DNA from: Lepas anatifera
Lineage: Eukaryota > Arthropoda > Thecostraca > Lepadidae
Assembly: GCA_034440635.1 (NCBI GenBank)
Contig: JAOTON010000477.1
Coordinates: 550,001-614,000 of the forward strand
Reading direction: 5' to 3'
Length of the DNA stretch: 64,000 nt
Part shown: positions 57,543 to 64,000 of the stretch, piece after piece
Position numbering within the stretch: position 1 is the first letter of the stretch
Layout: the number at the start of each line of letters is the position of its first letter
The notes under the pieces: model-generated
Seen by the model: only the letters and a program-made list of their open reading frames with translations
Told to the model about the DNA's origin: nothing
Databases searched by the model: none
Program-made: the position numbers and the translations under genes

Positions 57543-57816
57543 TTGACAGACGCAGGGGTATGCCATTCCGGTCATGCCCCCCCACCCAAAGCCCTGGAAG
57601 GGGGCAGACTATCTTTTGCCCCCCAAAAGCCGAAGAAATTGTTTGAAAAGGTGTTTACACTAGGTCTGTTGAGCAATAAAATCTTTGCTCCCATCTCCCC
57701 ATAGTGAGCGAACCAGCTGCTGGGCCCTGGGGAGTAGGGGTGGTTGGTTCCGATTTTTCTCGAAAAGGAATTATGCCATCAGCCTATCTGATGTGTTTTT
57801 CGATGTTGAACACTGT

Positions 57817-60242
57817 TAACTTAGGGTCGTTCAAACAAACTTTTTTTCTTTTCAGACTCGAATTCACTTTTTGCCATTATATATTCAATTCTGATTTCAA
57901 TGAGCTACATTCCAAGCGTCTACGACAGCGGGAAAGATCGCCTCAAAACGGTTAAAGATTTCATGTTTCGGGCGCTGTTGGCCGCCCGGCGTTGCAGTCT
58001 CCCCTTGTTAAATTGGGATATAAGGGGTGCATAACCTACCAGTAAAGACAGCGTGGCATGTGCGTGTGTATAAGAGCGGTAGATGGGATTTAACATGCAG
58101 GCATTTACTTGTCAGATGTATATGTAGCGCAATACAAATACATGTTATTCCACAAAAGACCTGAAATTAAATGATTCAGCACCCTTGTACTCTAAATCCC
58201 GACAGAACATGAATGCCTTCCGGAGGCGAACCTTTCTCTAGTAACTATCGCTGGAGAACGTCGTGAGGCAGGGACTTCTCCATATTCTTCTGCGAACTAT
58301 TTAAGAGCTCTGGTACTGATAAAAGAAGATACTGTTTCATATTTTTATCCTTTAGGTGGCTCACAAAATCTTCCACCAGCTTCACTCCACGTTCTGTGGG
58401 ACCGTTCACGACAGTAAGTTCTGGAATACCTTGAAACAGGGGAAGCTATACCAGCTTCTCAACGGAGCCATTTCTGGTCAGAATATTTCAGATTCAGGCA
58501 ATCGAATACCAGCCAGCTGTCAGGAGTAACAAGCTGGCTGAGGCTTAGTACCGACCATTTACAGAGCTCTTCATAGCCTCTATCGGAAACTTAAGCCTGC
58601 CCTAGTCAAATGTGAATCGTTTGCTGTTTTGGCCAATTGTTGTGCGACTGGCTCCTTACCTCCACGATGGTGGTTCTCACCAGCGCGACAGAATATAACT
58701 TTCTGTGCACAGATACCACAGCTGATGACAAATTGATTTCAGCACATTCAGGGCGATTTCTATATTAACTTAATGAAAGCACTGCATTGCATTTTATGGA
58801 TAGCTTTGAGGCTCATAGAAGGCTCTAAAGCTGACTATCCGCGACGGAGGAACCCAAATGCATGGTTTAGAACCACTTATAAGGAAAGCCGCGAACTGTT
58901 TCGGAGTCTGAGTGGCTCAGTCGGTTAGCGCTTGCGCTCGGCTTGGCCAATGACATTCATTATGTGCTGGGTGTCGTGGGTTCGAGCCCACCCAGGGGCA
59001 GAACCTGGCGCCCTGCTCTAGCCCGAGCTAATTCTTTCCCTCTCTCCTCTGATGACATATGACCTGAGCAGTTGATGCGTTGTTAAACTCCAAAAATTAT
59101 AATATTCTGTCTTTAACTATCTTCTGGAATGATGAACGGAATCTGACACAGTAGTACCACGCACTTCATGCCATAAATGTCCGATATTCCATAATATGGC
59201 TCGCTGGTGAGCTCCGGGTCTTCTAAACAGACAGTTGTTGGAGACAACCCCTCCTGACAGCCACACGTAAACCAGCTTGCGCAATTCGAGATAATACTCC
59301 GATATTGTGTAGAGGCGCTGAAGTCAATGTGCAAACGCAACTGTTATTTGTGACCAGAAAGTTATAATCTGCTTCGCAAATAAGAATCACAATGCTAAAG
59401 GTAAAAAGGCAGTGATACAGTACCTGGCCTAAACAGCAAAACCATCCACCTTTCAGTTAGCTAGGCTAAAGTTTCCGACAGAGGCTATGAAGAGCTCGGC
59501 TCGATACCAAGCCTCTCCCAATTTCTCATTCCTGAAAGCTGGATGGTATTCGAGCGCCTGAATCTGAAAGATTCTAACATGAAATGGCTCCGTTGAGAAG
59601 CTGGTGACTGGTATAGCTTCCCCTGTTTCAAGGTATTCCAGAACTTACTGTCGTGAATGGTCCCACAGAACGTGGTGTGAAGCTGGTGGAAGATTTCGTG
59701 AGCCACCTAAAGGGTAAAAATATGAAACAGGATCTTCTTTTATCAGTACCAGAGCTCTTAAATAGTTCGCAGGAGAATAGGGAGAAGCATCTGCCTCACG
59801 ACGTTCTCCAGTGTTAGTTACTAGAGAAAGGTCCGCCTCCGGAAGGCATTCCTGTTCTGTCGGGATTTAGAGTACTAGGGTGCTGAATCATTTAATTTCA
59901 GGTCTTTTGTGGAATAACATGTATTTGTATTGCGCTGCAAATACATCTGACAAGTAGATGCCTGCATGTTAAATCCCATCTACCGCTCTTATACGCACGC
60001 ACATGCCAGGCTGTCTTTACTGGTAGGTTATGCACCCCTTTCATCCCAATTTAACAAGGGGAGACTGCAACGCCGGGTGGCCAATTGCGCCCGAAACATG
60101 AAATCTTTAACCGTGTCGAGGCGATCTTTCCCGCTGTCGTAGACGCTTGGAATGTGGCTCATTGAAATTAGAATTGAATATATAATGGGAAAAAAGTGGG
60201 TTCGAATCTGAAAAAAAAATTTGAACGACCCTGCTGTTAGCT
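57817..60242. repeat. Large inverted duplication with PIF/Harbinger-like remnant
   Basis: The left arm (about 57817-58748) and the right arm (about 59312-60242) are inverted copies of ~930 bp with scattered mismatches. The loop is ~560 bp and contains a tRNA-derived SINE. Both arms carry the same decayed coding segment (KIFHQLHSTFCGTVHDSKFW on the plus strand near 58370; EIFHQLHTTFCGTIHDSKFW on the minus strand near 59700). Its G(T/S)VHDS core resembles the second catalytic Asp region of Harbinger/HARBI1 transposases. Stops occur in both arms. Confidence 0.75.
58895..59103 (+). mobile_element. tRNA-derived SINE
   Basis: It has an intact RNA polymerase III A box (TGGCTCAGTCGG, about 58912) and B box (GGTTCGAGCCC, about 58979). 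The anticodon arm does not fold as a normal tRNA, and a ~110-bp unrelated body follows (CCCGAGCTAATTC..GCGTTGTTAAACTCCAAA). This is the structure of a SINE rather than a tRNA gene. Confidence 0.7.
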
Positions 60243-60544
60243 CATCGAGGTTTTTCTTTGCGGGCTGTCCAAGTTTTACTTGATCGTTGTATCTTTAATT
60301 TTTTATGTGGGTTTGCAGGCATGTCTGACCCATATTTCTGTTTGCCATAACAGTGCAGTGCAGTTTGCCATACGACTGCACTGCAGTGTAGGTTGGTCCA
60401 GTTTTGAGGTTCACTGGCCTTTGGCATCTGGTCAAGAGCGTTCGTTCATCCAGTGGCCATTTTTCATTCGTACAAATACATAGTCACTTTGTATCTGATG
60501 GGCTTTCACGCCCTTGAGAACGTTTCGATCACATTGTGGATATA

Positions 60545-60724
60545 GGTACATTACCGGAGCCGGAGCCGGAGCCGGTCGGAGCCGACTATTTTTCCCGGAG
60601 CCGGAGCCGGAGCCGGAGCCGTTAGGACACTTGAACCCGGAGCCGGAGCCGGAGCCGAAATCATAACCCCGGACCGGAGCCGGAGCCGGAGCCGTCCAAA
60701 ATTGTCTCGGCTCCGCATCCCTGC
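60545..60724. repeat. (GGAGCC)n repeat element, second copy
   Basis: Same organisation as 57025-57180 with spacers GACTATTTTTCC and ACACTTGAACC. It ends CTCGGCTCCGCATCCCTG. ORFs through it are artefacts (Arg-Ser or Ala-Pro repeats). Confidence 0.7.
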
Positions 60725-60839
60725 CTGAAACGCCTTCCTCCTGGAGTGGCAGAGATGACGAACTGGAAGGCGTAGAGCAAAATAAGTTGGCGAAGACGAG
60801 CGAAGTCGCTTGAGGCAGGGAGGTGGCTGGGGCTGGGCT

Positions 60840-61251
60840 GGCAAAACCATGATGTATTCCCCCTCCCCCAAGGTGTCGATCTTTTCCCCGGCTCCTTTCA
60901 AGTTCATAAGCCGGATGTTGGTGCTTCAACTGAACCAATCAACTTCAAACAGAGCTAGTCAACTTCAGTGTGAATGTTGGAGCCTGGTTCTCTTGATATT
61001 TAAGATCGTATTTGGGTGAATTATCCCTGGATATCGAAAGCGGGTATCTTGTGGCCACATATACTTAATAATTATATGTGATAATATATAAGAAATATAT
61101 TTAACCCAGTGAAGTCTGTATGTTTGCTTCCCACTCCCCTCCCCCCAACCTACCGGCTAGTTAGATTGTGGCGAAAGCTTTCACTCCGTGACGGTTTTTT
61201 GCTTTTCGATTTTGTTTGTCCCACCAAACCTACCGGCTAGATCCATCACTG
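60840..61251. mobile_element. hAT-type MITE, 5'-truncated copy
   Basis: Shares TTCATAAGC..GATGTTGGTGCTTCAACT and the T-run end with the 14789 family, and finishes CTAGATCCATCACTG at 61251. The opposite end is not recognisable. Confidence 0.7.
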
Positions 61252-61677
61252 CCCAATTTTACTGCTGGTGATACACAAAACAACGATCACTATCGCTGCT
61301 GAAGCTGCTGCATAGGCTTCTAGACCTTTATAATACTGTAAAAATGTGTAATATTTTGCAGCATAAAATATGAATATCGTTCCGATAAGTTGGGGTGTTG
61401 CCAAGAGGGCGCAAAAAACCTAGCGCTAATCCCCTGGCTCAGCTCCCCCGGGTTCACCTCCTTGGGTTCATGTCCCGGCAGATCCCCTGAATATGCTGAT
61501 CTGATGCACCAAATCCCTACTTACAGGGTGAGAGGTGGTGACGCCATATAACTTTGGGAGTTGGAGTGTCGTCTAACCCCAACAATTATTATTAGACTAT
61601 CGTAACCGCTCTGCCAAGCTTGCACCAAGTGGCAAGTGATGTTGGTTTAGAGGCCAGCCTAATGAAATCCCCCCCCG

Positions 61678-62649
61678 TTAACCCTCTCTCCGGGGGAAGG
61701 GGTGTTTGAACAACCCCCTTGGGTTTTTCCGGCGGCACGAAAAAGCGGCGGCGCGAAGCGTCGCCGTACTCGGCACACCTTACCCTTAATCGATTCTGCA
61801 ACTTTCCTCCAAAATTTTAAGGCTGGGTCATTTCAGGTCAGGTCACAAAAATGTTTAAGGTAGCATAAGTAAGAAATGGGTAAATATATCGGATTGAAGC
61901 TTATACCACGTAATGGGCCCACCGAGTGCTACAACATTTATTCTGGGATTTTTCATATCGATGACCTAAGGTTAAGTACCGACCATGACCTCTGTATTGA
62001 AAATACATGAAAAAACAGAAATTGGGCTGTATTTGTGTAGTCCATCTGATAATACCTTCATATTCTCCAAATCGTAGTATCCTGGGCCCCTTTTCAGGTT
62101 AATGTTGCAATTTTTGACCTGTAACCTCTGAGATGTCATCTGGGGCTAGTTAAGCAGTTTTCATGCTTAGGTCAATAACTTTGTATGAAGTAATGATACA
62201 GCTTTTATTTTGATATAATTGCGTTCGGATTACTATTGCGAGTCAATTGATATGTATATAGACAATGCCAGGTTAAAGAGGGACCACCTTGACCTTACCG
62301 GAGGGCAGATCATTTTTGTGTTTTGACCTAGTATGGTCATGTTATACATAATTAGATTCGCCGTGACGAGATGAAGCGAATGGGGCCTAAAAATGGTTCT
62401 AGGTCAACTCTGTCAGACGCTAGAGCCCAAAAACACTAATAAAAATGCCACTTTCTTTGACCTTTCGTGGCCGCAATATTGACCCTGAGCCGAAAAGTGA
62501 CTGATATAGTTTCCTCACGAAGTTTGGTGAGCTATCTTCCAGCTTCCGCGTTTTTCGCTATCCTGCCCGCATAGGGGCCGAGTTCGAGGGGGTGTTCAAA
62601 CACCCCACCAGGGGAAGGTGGTTTGGAGGCTCAGCGGGGCGCGGGTTAA
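61678..62649. mobile_element. piggyBac-like MITE, complete copy
   Basis: TTAACCC at the left and GGGTTAA at the right, both with TTAA, enclose 972 bp. Subterminal G/C-rich hairpins (GGGGTGTTTGAACAACCCCC and GGGGGTGTTCAAACACCCC) occur at both ends. The interior aligns with 21850-22642 and has AGGTCA/TGACCT hexamers. Non-coding. Confidence 0.72.
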
Positions 62650-63025
62650 AGCAATGGCTGTCGTTGGTTGAGAGGAGACGGCTGTGTGATTTGGGTCAAG
62701 CAAGGGCAGGTTTTTGCTGCACCCGATAAATAGACTCTACAAAGTTTATCGGACTGGAAATGTTGAAAATTTGTGTAGACGGGATTAAGCCCATTTATCT
62801 TGAACAAAGACCACTAATACATAATCGTCGCCACCGACGAAACAGTGATGGAGCCAGTGAATCTTCAAACCTCCTGTAGACAAGATAATGTCCCTTCTAA
62901 AAACAAAACCTCGGCAGGTTCAGACGCCCTGTGACAATTGCAAAATGATGCCCACCCAATGTCCGAATTTTCCCAATGTTCTTAAATCGGGATTTTTAAT
63001 GAAAATTGGGGGCCTGAAACCACTC
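62650..63025. other. No gene recognised
   Basis: Short stretch between two MITEs with no coding or repeat signal that I can name. Confidence 0.4.
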
Positions 63026-63298
63026 TAGACCGATCCAGGATCACCGATAGGGGTCACCTTGCCGGGGGGGGGTGTGGGACGCCATCCGTACCAAGTGGGT
63101 GCCACCTTTGGCCGGCAAAACATTTCACGTGGTGCCAAGTCCTATGGTGGGGCGCCGATTTTTGCATCTTGGGGGAGGGGGTGGGAAGTGACAGTTCAGG
63201 GGGCGCCATCGTCCCTTCAGAGGAGTGCTGTGATCATTTTAGGGGCGCTGAGGGTCGATGGGGGACCTGCATCCCTTTCCCCCCTGGATCCGCCTATG
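63026..63298. mobile_element. Degenerate hAT-type MITE (CATAGGCGGATCC family)
   Basis: Follows the same order of blocks as 32960-33211 (GATCCAGGAT, GCCATCCG.ACCA, GGCGCCGATTTT..GGGGGAGG, GGGGGCGCCATCG, CCCCCTGGATCCGCCTATG). The left terminus is decayed. Confidence 0.75.
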
Positions 63299-64000
63299 GC
63301 TCCCACTGCCCCCCTCTTCTGACGCTTATCTAAAAAAATATGTTTTTGCTGGAACCTGCAAACAAAGTTATATCACTGGTTCAGCCGTTTTACCAGCTTC
63401 CTCTCTAAATAAACGAACAGGCGATGAGAGCCTGGGCGCCCAGTGATAGCTAACATGTTTCGCAACCCAAGCACAAGGACGGATCCAGGACGGAAAAGCT
63501 ATTGCAGGGGGAAAATGTGTTTACCCACCCTCGCAACAAAAGAGATTCTGATGTTTTTTTCCCGACTGTGACCATCTTTTTGGATTTTGGCCCCACCTCA
63601 AAAAGTCACACGTGGTTCTGCCACTGCACTGCCCCAGGCCAGTGACACCAGACGTCCAGCACACAGCAACACAGTGGGAACAATTGCAATACGAGTGCCC
63701 CTCAGACACGACGAGATTTGTGGGAGGGTTGAATGAGCTGGCTCAATGCCAACCGCCCATTCATCTGTGAGATCACGTGGTCCAGGTATGGGCGAGAGGG
63801 TCAGGGATTATCAGAGGCGGTGGCATGTCAGCCGAAGACTACCCCGTCAGAATGCAGCAAAATCAGTAATTGTGTAATATTTTCTTACCTAGCTGTCAGA
63901 TTAAGAAATAATGGTGACCACTGGAAAGCTCTTGAAAAATACACATGATGCGCCCGTTTGTAAAGCTAGAGGCACTATAGATTCCGAGATATCCATCCTA
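63299..64000. other. No gene recognised
   Basis: Contains a possible further MITE remnant (GGACGGATCCAGGA near 63478 and GGTTCTGCCACTG near 63613), but the ends do not pair well. No coding feature. Confidence 0.35.

Noticed and set aside
58905..58990. tRNA gene
   Set aside because: A and B boxes are present, but the anticodon arm and acceptor stem do not fold as a tRNA, and an unrelated body follows. A SINE fits better.
63478..63630. Further hAT MITE
   Set aside because: The terminal words GGACGGATCCAGGA and GGTTCTGCCACTG do not form convincing TIRs and no TSD is visible.

Overview
The window is animal nuclear DNA. Its genes are split by GT-AG introns, exons are GC-rich, and most of the sequence is introns and mobile-element relics. 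The domain make-up fits a metazoan, most likely an arthropod; a crustacean such as a barnacle is my guess, not something the sequence proves. There is no bacterial or phage gene organisation.

Five host genes are supported. (1) 3659-5914 (+): 3' part of a salt-inducible kinase (SIK) gene, covering the end of the kinase domain, the UBA-like domain and the PKA-site-rich C-terminal region. (2) 12597-8809 (-): a four-exon Myb/SANT-like DNA-binding protein with an acidic stretch and a C-terminal coiled coil. (3) 28824-28210 (-): a second, compact Myb/SANT-like gene with a CCAAT-containing CpG-rich promoter. (4) 46391-45273 (-): an intronless, signal-peptide-bearing, Cys-rich glycoprotein with dermatopontin-like repeats. 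(5) 48700-56035 (+): a twelve-exon forkhead gene of the FOXN2/FOXN3 (Ches-1-like) type, whose exon phases chain almost throughout.

The rest is dominated by transposons. Three non-LTR retrotransposon copies of one kind lie at 13.4, 31.3 and 40.5 kb, and the 3' end of a different one lies at 56.0-56.7 kb. Many hAT-type MITEs show intact 8-bp target-site duplications (TSDs). TTAA-flanked, piggyBac-like MITEs are packed with AGGTCA hexamers. There are also a Tc1/mariner-like MITE, a tRNA-derived SINE, foldback elements, a hAT transposase relic and a 2.4-kb inverted duplication.

The most unusual structures are two large hAT-type 'carrier' elements with no transposase: 16444-24303 (7.86 kb, TSD ATCCAGGG) and 33386-38061 (4.68 kb, TSD ATTATAAA). 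Each contains a TTAA/AGGTCA module plus long arrays of degenerate ~20-bp units with higher-order periodicity. The first sits inside a ~376-bp hAT MITE (own TSD GGTTTGAT) and itself contains another MITE of that family (TSD AAATTGGC), so three insertions are nested.

A second theme is tandem repeats lying exactly on exon/intron junctions. The SIK acceptor at 5121 is present three times at 39-bp spacing. The FOXN wing-exon acceptor is present five times, and one upstream copy would add 19 residues in frame. The FOXN exon-3 donor sequence is present about five times. Other FOXN and SIK acceptors end minisatellites, and the Myb/SANT stop codon lies inside a 55-bp satellite.
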